A DNA stretch of 64,000 nt, taken from the NCBI RefSeq assembly GCF_943734655.1, contig NC_071354.1, forward strand, positions 191,182,911-191,246,910, written 5' to 3'. A program made the position numbers and the translations under genes. This DNA comes from Sabethes cyaneus. Lineage: Eukaryota > Arthropoda > Insecta > Diptera > Culicidae. The notes beneath the pieces were generated by a model. It ran no database searches and was not told where the DNA came from. It saw only the letters and a list, made by a program, of their open reading frames with translations. Every line of letters starts with the position of its first letter. Position 1 is the first letter of the stretch. Of the stretch, positions 1 to 10,341 are shown piece by piece.

Positions 1-638
1 TGCCCTGAAGCTAATTGTACATTGTTTAACTTACAATATTTCATCACACATCAGTTGGAGAAAAGTAGATGATTAAATTTTATTGCCAATTATGTTGAGA
101 TATGAACCCATTATGTCCCAGCAAACAAGCGTTTGCAACAAACGCTATAACGAACGCTTCCGCCATTTCGGCAGCCTAGTTTTAGGAGTTCATATAACAC
201 GTGATTGAATGGTAAATTTTTTGGTTGCGTTGAACGCCTAGCTGGGCAAATTTGGTGCGTCTTGTCCACGGGCTTTGGAGTTCTGCCTCACATAATGATT
301 TTGACTCTTGCCAAAAATCGTCAAAAATAACAAAAAATACTGGCTTTTGTTAGGAAATTTCACCAGGAGTAAGTATAAAAAAGATCCCAAAAGTCTTCTA
401 GAAGTTGATAAACGTGGAACAAACACGCCGTTGCCCTGAAAAATGATGTTTTGCTTAAGCGGTGCATTCTGCACCACCTTACCCTAACTCCAAAAAATTC
501 GAGCGTCACGAAAATATGGAAAAAATTGAACGCTAATAGCTCTGCCAATTGGATTGTGATTGTTTAAATTCCAATCTATGCATAATATATGTAGCAATTA
601 TGTGGTTTTTAATATCATTTTCATTTTCAATCACTAAA
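1..638. other. non-coding AT-rich stretch
   Basis: No coding frame here resembles a protein I recognise. The short frames on the minus strand between about 240 and 550 lack motifs and look like chance. The stretch is AT-rich and could be host intergenic DNA or an old repeat; the segment near 410-480, with a GGTGCATTCTGCACC palindrome, looks repeat-like but I cannot name it. Confidence 0.4.
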
Positions 639-641
639 TAA

Positions 642-1119
642 GGCCATTAAAAAATTTTTAAAAAAGTTTTTGTCCCTCCGGTGTTGGGCTACTGAAGGAG
701 GGGGCGAAAAAAAACAAAGAGAATTTTTTAATCGAGCAAAAAAAATGGATTTTAGGCATTTTTACTTAAAGTTTAAACGTGAAAATCAAATCTATTCTTG
801 CTTTTAATAAATACGTTGTTATTTTTCATGCAAAAATCTACGAACAAAAAGACAAAATCGAAAGAAATTTTTTTGACCGAGTTTCGGAAATTCCACTGTT
901 TGAACTTCTATCTATTTATATTTCGTGCTAGAAGCGTTAACTCAACTCGTACACTCATTTTTCAAGTTTTTCAGGCTATAGAGCCCACAGACAATTGATT
1001 TTATAAAAAAAAAGTAACTCATATCCTACAAATTATTTTTTTGCCCCCCGATTTTTCAAGCCAATTTCCAAAGGGGGGGGGAGGGGTTGCAAAAACTTTA
1101 AAAATGATTTGCAAAGGCC
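642..1119. mobile_element. Harbinger-like MITE, copy 1
   Basis: This 478-bp non-coding element has imperfect terminal inverted repeats of about 35 bp (GGCCATTA... at the left; the reverse complement of ...GCAAAGGCC at the right). It is flanked on both sides by TAA (639-641 and 1120-1122), which fits the 3-bp TWA duplication of PIF/Harbinger transposons. A second copy in the same orientation lies at 50644-51117 with the same boundaries and the same TAA flanks, which confirms the ends. Inside it carries G-rich runs near both ends (about 695-705 and 1070-1085). There is no transposase, so it is non-autonomous. The superfamily assignment is inference from the duplication length and sequence. Confidence 0.75.
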
Positions 1120-1122
1120 TAA

Positions 1123-2036
1123 TGAAAAATAACGAAAAGTTTTTGGTACAAATTTCCCCATAAATTTCCTACGGGATTACCTTGCGTCACAAGCATGGGC
1201 GACATTTCAACACGCCATCTGTTTAGTATGGTTTCCTTTTACAAAAAAAGTAACAAAACTCTCCCGTTCCAACAGATCAAAGATTCTTGACGACGTTTAA
1301 GCCTATACCAATTTGATATCTGTGCTTGGGAAGTACGGCATCGTGCAAAACCATCCCTTTTCTTCAACCGATTTCATTGTTTGAATATTTAACCTAGTCC
1401 AATTAGATGTCCTAGTTTCAATTGTATTTGTATCAAGTATACAAAAGTAGAGAGTGCAAAATTAAAGGAACTAGTCAGATGCAGAGGACGTGAGTTAATT
1501 GGTATTTTGTTTATATGTTAGTTGTAAAACAAATAAATTTCAAATCATTCTATCACAATTGTGTTGTAAATGATAACCCAGAATAGCTATTTATTTTTTC
1601 GGTTTAATCAGAGTTGTAAGCAAGCTCCTGAAGTAAGCTAACATCGTCAACTTCTTATCAGTTTCAAGCCAGTTACTTAAAGTTGACTAGTGCTACAAGT
1701 CACGCAAAAATTTTCAAAATGCGAAATCATCGTTAATCATTAGAAGATGTGTAATCGTGGCCTGATAGTTCAAGTCTTAGTGGAACTACAAACTATTAGA
1801 AACTGATAAAAATTACATACAGAGTACAGACATGTGGGAAATTTAATCTTAACTTCATTTAACAAATGTATATAAATGTTTTAGGGCATTTACAGTAAAT
1901 TGTAAATTTGCGTAACAAACTGATGAAGATCTTCAAATTGTCAAGCATTGTCGAATTGTAACCGTATTCGTAGTACTACATGAACCGCTCGTTCGTTCCC
2001 CTGGGCACAGACTTCCATACTTTTCTCGTACATGAT
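1123..2036. other. non-coding stretch, nothing recognised
   Basis: AT-rich, with no supported open frame and no repeat that recurs in the window. Likely host intergenic or intronic DNA. Confidence 0.4.
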
Positions 2037-2040
2037 TTAA

Positions 2041-2161
2041 GTAAAAACCCAGACACAATGCATACGGATTTTACTACGTTGCGGCAATTTGACAGAAAAT
2101 CCATGGAAAAACTGTCAAATTGCCGCAAGGTAGTAAAATCCGTATGCATCGTGTCTGCGTT
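2041..2161. repeat. foldback element flanked by TTAA
   Basis: Two nearly perfect inverted arms of about 50 bp (about 2050-2095 and 2113-2157) are separated by a short loop containing CCATGG. The outer ends sit next to TTAA on both sides (2037-2040 and 2162-2165). The arms contain GCATACGGATTTTACTAC and its complement. This is a small hairpin-forming MITE-like repeat. TTAA could be a target duplication of piggyBac type, but the ends do not show the usual piggyBac termini, so the family is not assigned. Confidence 0.6.
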
Positions 2162-2286
2162 TTAATTCATAGCTCTTGAACGCCGGGAAACTAACGACCT
2201 ACATGTGCCAGTTGTTAATCGATTAATCTCTCTGTTTTGATTCAAAATTAAGCACTTTTTGTGTACCTCGACGCTTCTGAGCCTAT

Positions 2287-2357
2287 CCAGCTTTATATGA
2301 GTCATAATGGCGGACCGCATAATCTGTGTTCGTAATATTTAAACAGCATTTTTGACG
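2287..2357. repeat. single arm related to the foldback at 57008-57185
   Basis: The stretch with CCAGCTTTATATGAGTCATA, GGCGGAC, TTCGTAATATTT and ACAGCATTTTTGAC matches one arm of the large foldback near 57 kb, with several substitutions and a small insertion. Only one arm is present, so it is a broken copy of the same family. Confidence 0.6.
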
Positions 2358-2389
2358 CTGTTGAAACTCGGTTGATGCACGTTGCAGAC

Positions 2390-2620
2390 CAGTGAAAAGG
2401 CAGGTTAAGCAAAGGAATCCTTCGCAACACTCAGATGCATTCAGATTGATCTGGCGAAAAATGTCGGGGCAATCGATGTTGGAAGTCAGGATATCGGAAA
2501 CTACCAGGGAGCGCGCTGTTTCTCGGCGTAATTCGAGGGTGTCTAATCGGTTGAGCTGGCAGCGATCGTCGTATCGTGTATTCCTTGTGAGCTGTCTCCA
2601 AGGCAGCACCCGGATAACAC
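2390..2620 (-). pseudogene. Jockey-type reverse transcriptase C-terminal fragment
   Basis: The minus strand encodes a stretch with YDDRC, RLDTLELRRE, and SDILTSNIDCP followed by QINLNA. This is the pattern found downstream of the RT domain in Jockey-superfamily non-LTR retrotransposons, where (Y/E)DRC is followed by LxxLxxRR and (I/L)DCPxLLxxLNxxAP. No catalytic RT motif is included, the 5' part is missing and no 3' tail is visible. It directly abuts the foldback arm at 2287-2357. It is a dead 5'-truncated copy. Confidence 0.65.
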
Positions 2621-3028
2621 AAGATCGTAATAGAAATTTCACATTAAATCGTTTTCATGTCAATTTTACATTGGAATTGTATAATGATTAGGGTATGTCA
2701 AAACAAAGTGAACAATAAATTGCTTTGCAGTCGTGCGTGTCCTCATATACAACTCATGACTGTAAATCATAAAGCGGTATGGTTGATTGCAACATTTAGT
2801 TATATCTTAATCATATATTCAGGAGTATTAAGTTGTGTGTTATAAAATCGCTGTATAAAATGCAAGATAGAATTACAAATAACTGTCAAAATTTTCGCGC
2901 GTATATTGCCTCCACTTTGGTGCATATATGTTCTTATCTGGAGTGAAATATAACTTTTTCGTTCAGATATGATGTCGTACTACACACCAAATGGTTTACT
3001 GGGCATTCAAAGCGCGAATGAAATACAA

Positions 3029-3780
3029 ATTTCCTCATAACTCTGGAACTAATCACGCTTATTCCAATCAATTACCCTTGTTATCTCACTAGTTGACACA
3101 CCCCTGCACAACCTGTCTTTTGACGACTAATTTGCCACTTTTCTGGAAAAACGCACAAAATTAATGTTCCTGACAAAAACTGCAAAATTGTTTGCAAAAA
3201 CTGCAAAATTGTTGAACTAATTCTTAGTTTTTTTAGCGTCGATTCAGAAAAACTTGATTTTGTCCCAAACTAAAGCTAAACTGCAATTTTCCTCAGTAAA
3301 TATTCTCGCAAGGGTATTTTATAATCGAAAACAGTTCGATTTGCTTCAAAAACAGACACTGATGAAGCCTGCAAGTCGTGGGCGAAATACGTATCTATTA
3401 CGATTAAATATACATAGTAGAATTTAATTGGAAAGTTTTCCTTTTTATTTAATTTCAGTTTCCGTATTCTACTAAGACGCTTTAAGGATGAAAAAGGTTT
3501 TCATGATGGTTCGAGACCCCATTCCCCTTCTGGAAGGGGGGGGGAGGGTTCCATACAAATGAAGCACAAATTTCTGGATTACTCGAGAACTAATCAAGCA
3601 AATGAAGGGGAGCTCACATACAAATTTCTCCATAACTCGAGAATAAAACAAGCAAATTGAACCAAATTGGGCATGAGGGGATTTTTGAAGGCTAGAAATG
3701 TTTCTATGGTGGTTCAAGACCCCTCCTTTCTCTAGAATATAATTGAAATCACACTTTAGCAAATGAAAATATTTTAACAA
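3029..3780. repeat. repeat region with ACAAATTTC/CTCGAGAACTAA units
   Basis: A short unit, ACAAATTTC followed by an almost constant (T)CTCGAGAACTAATCAAGCA-like tail, appears at about 3029-3066, 3567-3607 and 3618-3660. The last two are direct neighbours with a spacing of about 50 bp. A run of G at 3536-3546 precedes CCATACAAATG. The right flank of the TCTG array at 42177-42210 also has a G run followed by CCATACAAATGCA. This is probably one dispersed repeat family of the genome. Confidence 0.45.
3352..3402 (+). ncRNA. degenerate hammerhead-ribozyme-like motif, copy 1
   Basis: The strand reads CTGATGA (3359-3365), a short stem (GCCT... with GGGC), GAAA (3384-3387), then the palindrome ATACGTAT (3387-3394) and C. 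This order, CUGAUGA / stem II / GAAA / stem III / NUH, is the conserved core of the hammerhead ribozyme, with an extra A before stem II. Hammerheads with tiny or palindromic stem III that work as dimers are known from Penelope-like retroelements. In this copy stem I (AGACA with TATTA) no longer pairs, so it is probably inactive. The copy at 60418-60468 is better preserved. Activity is not shown. Confidence 0.55.
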
Positions 3781-3789
3781 AACTCATTC

Positions 3790-6724
3790 GGAAAAACAGT
3801 CATAATTGCACCAGTTCGATTAAGTTTTTATTCATTTAGTTTCAAGCGTAGCAGCACTCGCACCGGGTTCAGCTAGTGTGATAGAATTTTATAATATGAC
3901 ACCGGACTGCAGTAAGGAATCAGGAATACGTCCGGACAGGTATTTTAGAATACAATCCACTCTACACCCCCCGGACGGAAATCTTAGCTACGGGGCACTA
4001 TCGTAGATGAATCGCACACTAAATGCTTTTCTCTCTCATTAAATGAATTATGAATTATGACAACACCAGCGATATTAAAATATGAGAAAATTTCACCGCA
4101 AGCTAAGTGGAAAAGAATTCCTTTTTGTTCTACTACCATTAAATGAACGTAGAAATAAAAGGACTTTATTTCCAATTAGTTCGCAGTTAATTCGTGAGTT
4201 CTACTAAGACGCACAAAAATAATGTTTAATTATTATGAGAAAATTCTTCACACTCACGCTAATCTACACAAAGAAATTGCTTTCGCAAATAAAAAAACCA
4301 ATTTTAAACTGAAAGTAACGTATTGTTCAATTAGAATGACAAAACACTATCAAGCTTGAAATGACGAAACTATCGACCAGCTTCGACTAGCTGTGAAACC
4401 AACTCTAAAGAAGTTCGAAAAGTGAAGTTTATGTTCTTAACATGATACCCGAACTGAACATAACTTAGTTGTCCTAAGATGGACTTGCTCAGTTTGGCTC
4501 AATAGGGAAATAGACCCACACACAGCGTACTTCAGTGAAAAGCGAACATTTAATCTTAAATGGAAATTAAATTTCCTACATGAGGGTTGGAAAAAAACAG
4601 CAGAGTTATTCCCAATATCCTGACACAAAGGTGGAACGATAACAGGAAAAAACGCACAAAAATAACTTCTATCTGTCTATCATGAAACCGATATCGGATA
4701 GAATTTCACCAAAGGAAAAATTTTGAAACAGTCAGTTGACATGACGTATCAAAAACCTGTCGTAATCCCAAATGGATCACCGACTTCGAAAAAGCGTTTT
4801 TTACGCCCATAATGAAATCATTTCACGTGAAAGTAACCAAATTCATGAGAGCGGCCCGTCACTTCCTTTTCCCATAATAATTTGTACAGATATTCGACTC
4901 ATTTCAAATATTCCTATCCCAATACTGTCGGAGCCTCGAATATGATTGCCACCTATTCGGAATAGAAAGCAGGGAGGAGGAACCTGCCACAGTAGAAAAT
5001 ATTGTTATGAAGCAGTAAAAAGTAGGCTTTACACTGTCCTGAAATGTAGTCTACCGTCGTCTTCATCGTCGTCGGAGTCGTCGTCGCACGGATAAGGAAT
5101 GACATCTGTTCCGAGGGTTGTACACCTCCTATCTTATTACAATTATCTGAACCTGTCATGTGGCTTGCTCCGCTGCGTGTTACGACCTTGCTTGTACTGC
5201 TGGAACCAACCTTCCCCCGAGAAGGACACAATGAGATGCGGTAGAAAATTACTTCGAGCCTCTGTATTCTTATTAACTAAGCTACACATTTTGCGCGACC
5301 GTTCCTCCCCGTTCCGTAGGCGTCCTGGTCCTGGTTTGTTGATGTGGTGGAAAACCATTGTTTGGACAAAAGCTTTTCTCAGCTGCCGGCAGCATCGGTC
5401 GGTTTAGGTTGGGTGCTTTTTGTCACCGCGAATGTGTTCTTATGAAAATTTATGGTGTGTGACGATGTCCTGCCGGGTCGGTTGTACGGTAGGGTACCGC
5501 AGAACTTATTGTAGTACTATTTGATTCAAAGAAAGAACGAAAAAAATCGCTGCTGCGGTTTGACACATTTCGACTGCGGCTGCATATGCGAATTTGGCGT
5601 GACAACTGGTACCAGCTTGTGTACCAGTTAGGTGCAATATAAATCTCGAGTGCAAGTGCATATCTCGAACAATGTAAATTTATTTATTAAACGAAATTTC
5701 TGAAGCTATGTCTAGTTTACTTCGACTAATTAAAGGAATTCCAAACTAATTGTCTGATTAGCATTGATGGTAATGCTAATTGAATCAAATATATTCCAAC
5801 AAATACCATTCCATCGCTGGAATGTACAATTGAGGATTAAAATATAACTGATTTGTGGGATTGAGATGTGGGATTTAAATGGTTAGTGCATTAAAATTTT
5901 AAATTTTAGGAATCATTTATAAATTTTAAGTTTTATTTATTTTTTCTGTCATAAAATCCCCTCTGCCAAAATAATTGCGATAGTACCTACCACCAATTAG
6001 TGGTTACTGACCGTCAAAATGTGCTGGAAAGTTTCGTTTTTTTTTTCTGCGTAGGTACTTTCCGTCTGTTGATTTCCGGTCCTGCATTATGACTGCAACG
6101 TTTCAAGCAGCTCAAGCAGCTATTCCACGAGAGGATTGTAATAAGCCACATTGTTTGCGCCATATTTTCCTCGTATCATCACCGGACTCGAGACCGACTT
6201 ACCAGACAGACAATCTGCAGGCAGCGGGAAAATGATGCACTCATTTTGCTCGGAACCGTTAGCCCGCTCGCTCCTTGTCCTGCTCCGCTGCTCTGAACCA
6301 TCTGCTCTGATCCCACGCGAGCAGTCCCACTTGAGAGGTATTAAAGTGGGCGCTAATTTTTCCTACATTCCGACAGCAGCGCCGCGTGGAAAGTGCTTTT
6401 AAGTGTAAATTATCCATGATGCTGCCTGTGCCTGTGGTGCGATTGCCAGCGCCGAGGCAACCTCGCTTTCATGGTGGATAGGTATCTCCGCATTTTCTTC
6501 TGGAACTGTCGGCGTGTGAAGCTTTTTTTTTTCATCCAGCAGGAGCAAATATGTTTGCTCTTGTGTGATGTGAATCTTCTGGGAATGTAGTGTGTGAAAA
6601 TCGCTTCTAATGGGGTTACGGAGTAATCTTTTCCCTTTTCCATGTGCCGCTCTTTCTGGACGCAAGGAACATAAATTTTACTTTTTTTTCTTGCTGAGTC
6701 AACTGCCGAAGAGTTTGGCCCTCG
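3790..6724. other. non-coding stretch without recognised genes
   Basis: Mixed AT-rich sequence with no convincing coding frame. It includes an imperfect GTC/GTCGTC triplet run near 5050-5090 and poly-T tracts near 6038 and 6520. CTACTAAGACGC at 4200-4211 also occurs at 3470-3481, next to the first hammerhead-like motif, so part of 4200-4640 may be another decayed fragment of that family. Otherwise probably host intergenic or intronic DNA. Confidence 0.35.
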
Positions 6725-6726
6725 TA

Positions 6727-7696
6727 GGGGAAAAGTGTATAATGTGCCCCCCCTAAGAATAAATGGATATATCTCCGTTATACTTCCCCAAATTAACGTT
6801 ACAACTACGTGTATATGTTGGTACTTAAGCTGACAACCAATTGCAATTGTTTATTTCATTTAGTATTGTGGAATAAACATGCTAGGAATTATTTAATAAA
6901 AGCACCTAAATGTTGTGTTTCTCGTCTGCGCGGGGTAAAATGCCCCACCTGCGGTATAATATGCCCAATGCGGTAATTTGAGTATTTCTACCAGTGACAG
7001 ACCAACTCTATTTTGTAGAAAGTAAAACTATTTCCTTTGTTTTGCAAAATATCGTTATTTTATGTAAAATAAACCTAGTTTCGGCCTTCTGGTGCACTTT
7101 TTCGTTTCTGCATGGGGCACATTATACCGCAGCTGTGGCGTTTTGTACCGGGTAGTTGAATTACCTAGAATTTGGACGTTGGTAATAAATTATTCCCACC
7201 ACGGTTGCTCTACAATACTAATTGAATTAAATAATGGCAATTGGCTTCAAGTTAGATCTGTTTACCTATGTTTATAGCCACATTTGCAAGGGGGGCAAAT
7301 TGCACCACCGCAAGTGGGGCATATTGGCCTGCTTTTACTTATTTGAAAAAATATTAAATGCTAAAGCAAATCAAGCGTTTCATACCGTTATTTTTAGCAG
7401 GGATGTCATTTTGAAGTTCACTTTACGCAATCGAATCGCAACAACCGGTTATTTACAGATTTTGACAAGAAAATAGCTTACGGAAATGACGCCAAAAGTT
7501 ACATCGGAAGCTGCTCAAAAACAAATTTATTTTTGTTTTGTTTTTACAGCATGTGACAACTGTCATACTTGCATAGTAGGCTAGTTCCATCAAATACTAT
7601 GGTTTCTGGGTGGTTTTGCATTTTAATTTCGCTTGTTTAGCGAAAAACGAAGGGGGGGCACATTGGCCACAGGGGGCACGTTATACACAATTCCCC
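6727..7696. mobile_element. TIR DNA element with GGGGCA-rich ends, flanked by TA
   Basis: The two ends are inverted copies: GGGGAAAAGTGTATAATGTG at the left and the complement of CACGTTATACACAATTCCCC at the right, about 25 bp with four mismatches. TA lies immediately outside both ends (6725-6726, 7697-7698). Inside, short motifs such as GGGGCACATT/ATACCGC recur in both orientations near 6940, 7110, 7310 and 7650. No transposase is encoded; the short internal frames are chance. It is a non-autonomous DNA transposon of about 970 bp. A TA duplication suggests the Tc1/mariner group, but that is inference. Confidence 0.65.
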
Positions 7697-7699
7697 TAA

Positions 7700-8247
7700 A
7701 TGTGTGCCATAATAAACGAAATGATTCACTGGGAAATAAAGCGAAAGCAGACAATTGTTAGTTCGATAATCTCGTAGCGGCGCTGTATGGTCAATCCATA
7801 CGTTCTGTCAGATATAAATCAATTCAATCAGTATAGGGTAGGTTTTAGGGGTGATTCTATTAACAACCAACTACATGATGTCCATTTTGTTCGGCTGAAC
7901 GATATTTTGCCGTCCAAGTCTGGAAAATATGTATCCCCACTAATCATACACGCTCCAAATTGTACACATGTTTTACGGTGTATTTCATTCCGCTTTCGGG
8001 CCTAGTTCTAATCGTTTCTGTAGTGCAGAGCTAAAGCAGAGCGAATGTCAGAGCACGTTTTGAACCAAAGGAAAAACCTCACAAAGACGGCTTTCACTGT
8101 TTCGCCACTTCTATCAGACTGACGGAGGCTGATATTGCTATCTGGTCACATTTCAAAGCGGGTTTTGAATTTGATTGGAGTAATAAATCAGGGCGTCATA
8201 GGACTATGTTTTAGGTACACAGTTTACTTAGTATTAATCTTTTGCTC
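7700..8247. other. non-coding stretch, nothing recognised
   Basis: No protein or RNA gene is evident. The two short frames here lack motifs. Confidence 0.35.
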
Positions 8248-8480
8248 AGGCTTATTAGCCTCTCAGTTGGCTTCGAGGTATGAAGCTGGTCTAATAGGCC
8301 AGTCGTTGTATGTTCGAATCTCGATTAGGCGGGTGGATTAGAGTCAATAGGGTCGTAGTAACTGGCTCTGCAATTGTCCTGCACTCTAACAGCTGGCTGC
8401 GAAGTCTGTCGTATAAAAACAGAAGGTCAAGTTTCGATAACGCAATGTAGCACCTAGGCTTTGCTTTGCTTTGCTTTTGT
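8248..8480 (+). mobile_element. tRNA-derived SINE
   Basis: The 5' part resembles a tRNA gene: an A-box-like TTAGCCTCTCAGTTGG (8255-8270) and a B-box-like GTTCGAATCTC (8312-8322), with the usual spacing for an RNA polymerase III promoter. A tRNA-unrelated body follows, ending in a GCTTT-repeat tail (about 8457-8480). This layout and sequence match a SINE type abundant in culicine mosquitoes, which is one reason for placing the window in that group. A 3' fragment of the same family is on the minus strand at 42521-42578. Confidence 0.75.
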
Positions 8481-8714
8481 TTTTCTCAAATTCACCTTTT
8501 CGATACTAATCATATTATGATCTTCTCACTTTCGTGCATAATAGATGGCAGCTTTTCAGAATCCAATTCAGCTTTAAAAATATGTTTAAAATGTATAAAC
8601 CATTTTATCCGGCAAAAATCTAAATAAATCAAAAGCTTAAACCAGTAAAACTACTTCATCAATCCATACTTCAAACGAGTAACATCATAGTAAATAAATC
8701 TCATTTCATCCATC

Positions 8715-8992
8715 TATGCACGGAAAGAAATCCGAATCCGCTACCATGAATAAAATCATGAAATCATGAAGTTTGAATTGCTGTCAAATCATGATTGAAC
8801 TTCCATATCAGGCAGCAGAAAATCATGAATAATAGTTCAATAATAATAGAACAATAGTTCGTTGTGTTATAGTGCAAGGAGTTTGTGTTATCATTATTAT
8901 TAATCATGGTGTATTTTTATAAAGCATAAGCTAGAAACCTGAAATCATGAATCACTTTGCGCATTTTGGAGATTAAATTTCTACCCGTGTGG
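8715..8992. repeat. possible MITE rich in AATCATGA
   Basis: The ends CACGGAAAGAAATCC at the left and the complement of GGAGATTAAATTTCTACCCGTG at the right are imperfect inverted repeats (about 15 of 20 match). Inside, AATCATGA or ATCATGA recurs at least five times. It lies directly before direct repeat A. No duplication could be fixed, so the boundaries are tentative. Confidence 0.35.
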
Positions 8993-9005
8993 TTGTACCG
9001 AATCA

Positions 9006-9540
9006 TATACTATCCTTCATTGAACAATGATCGTACCGCATTGTTTTACTTATCAATGGTCGTACCGAACCATATACTGCACCATTAATGATTGTATCGA
9101 ATCATTTCAGTTTATGACCGTACAAAAATATTTTGGTTACCAATGGTCGTACCGAACCATTTCTTTTAATTTAGCTATGGTCGCATCGGAGCGTTCCATT
9201 TACATACGGGGTTCGGAGCATCTAAGTTTCCCTTCATCAATTATGTTGGACATGTGGACCAAGTCTTTCATCGGAAGGGACGAAAAAATGAAAGCAAGGT
9301 AATAAACAAGCATTAATACATACTCTATAAGTTCAGTCATTCAAGTTCAAGTATACTCCATACTATCCATATTGGGATAATAAAACATGGATAAAATAAT
9401 TTACCATGTATTTTTATCTTGTACAAATGACCCTGCGAAAGAAGCAATATTATTATATTGATGCGTCTGATATTTTTTAATAAAATGTGCGGCAATCCGC
9501 ATCTATCAATATAGATGAAAATATTCCGCATACGCGCAGC
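9006..9540. repeat. direct repeat A with GGTCGTACCGAACCAT motifs
   Basis: This block contains several copies of a near-palindrome, ATGGTCGTACCGAACCAT, spaced by 20-40 bp, followed by a unique body ending GAAAATATTCCGCATACG. The whole block recurs in the same orientation at 12010-12605, with roughly 85-90% identity by eye. The two copies flank a retroposon remnant. Confidence 0.7.
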
Positions 9541-9544
9541 TTAA

Positions 9545-9940
9545 GATAACCATTCCTGATCGTTCCTGCCAACAAATTCGTCCTGGCGCTTCGGTCGCGG
9601 TTGGTGACGGAATCTCCCGTAAACTTTTCTCAGGCAAGTATGTAAATTCCAGTGCCGTCCACCTGCCTGATTCCTTCTTACGTAACAGCTGCAATGAACC
9701 TGTAATCAGCAAAGTTCACATTGTTGCTGATTATGCCTCTGATTGCTGCTGTCGTGTACACCCAGCACCCAGCAGGAATCTCCGAGTCACCCGATCAAAT
9801 CGAATTTTCTGATATCTTCAGTCTCCTTTTTCATCAAGTTCCCGATGATTCCTGCCGACAGAGTCGTCCTGGTCCTTCAGTCGTGGTTGGTGATGGGATC
9901 TCCCGACAACCACTCTCAAGCAAGAACGGTGCCATTTTGA
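9545..9940. repeat. ~295-bp offset duplication in front of a retroposon
   Basis: The segment at 9550-9620 (TTCCTGCC..., CGTCCTGG, GGTTGGTGACGGAATCTCCC) is repeated at about 9845-9915 with substitutions. This looks like tandem promoter or 5' untranslated units of a non-LTR element, a common arrangement, placed upstream of the EN-RT remnant that follows. No protein in 9721-10068 is supported. Confidence 0.4.
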
Positions 9941-10341
9941 AGATGACTCCTCCTGATATTTCGAACGCTTCCAGCTCATCTCAACTATCTTCTGGACGAT
10001 CGTCACCTGAAGGTCATACGGGGCGCATTGAAGATTATAGAAGCGCTCGAGTTCCGGCCCGCGACTAGCAGACGTTTTGTTTTTCCTGCATGTAGCTCGG
10101 GATCTCCACGTGAAAGGAGTACTATTTTAGAAAACTCTGCAACGCGCTTTGATTATGATGTTTCGGTTCTGAATAACTCGATGTTGTTCTCGACGCGCGT
10201 CGTTCTCGACTAAGTTATATTAAAATATTTCTTCCTATCCTACGTGTCGTGTCAGCGTATGACTGGCATCGTTCGATGTGGTACAGTCCGTTTACGCGTA
10301 TACAGCATAAACGATCCGCGTCGAGCTGAACCATTTCAATC

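Noticed and set aside
8248..8330. Functional tRNA gene
   Set aside because: A and B boxes are present but the cloverleaf is not intact, and the sequence continues into a SINE body and tail.
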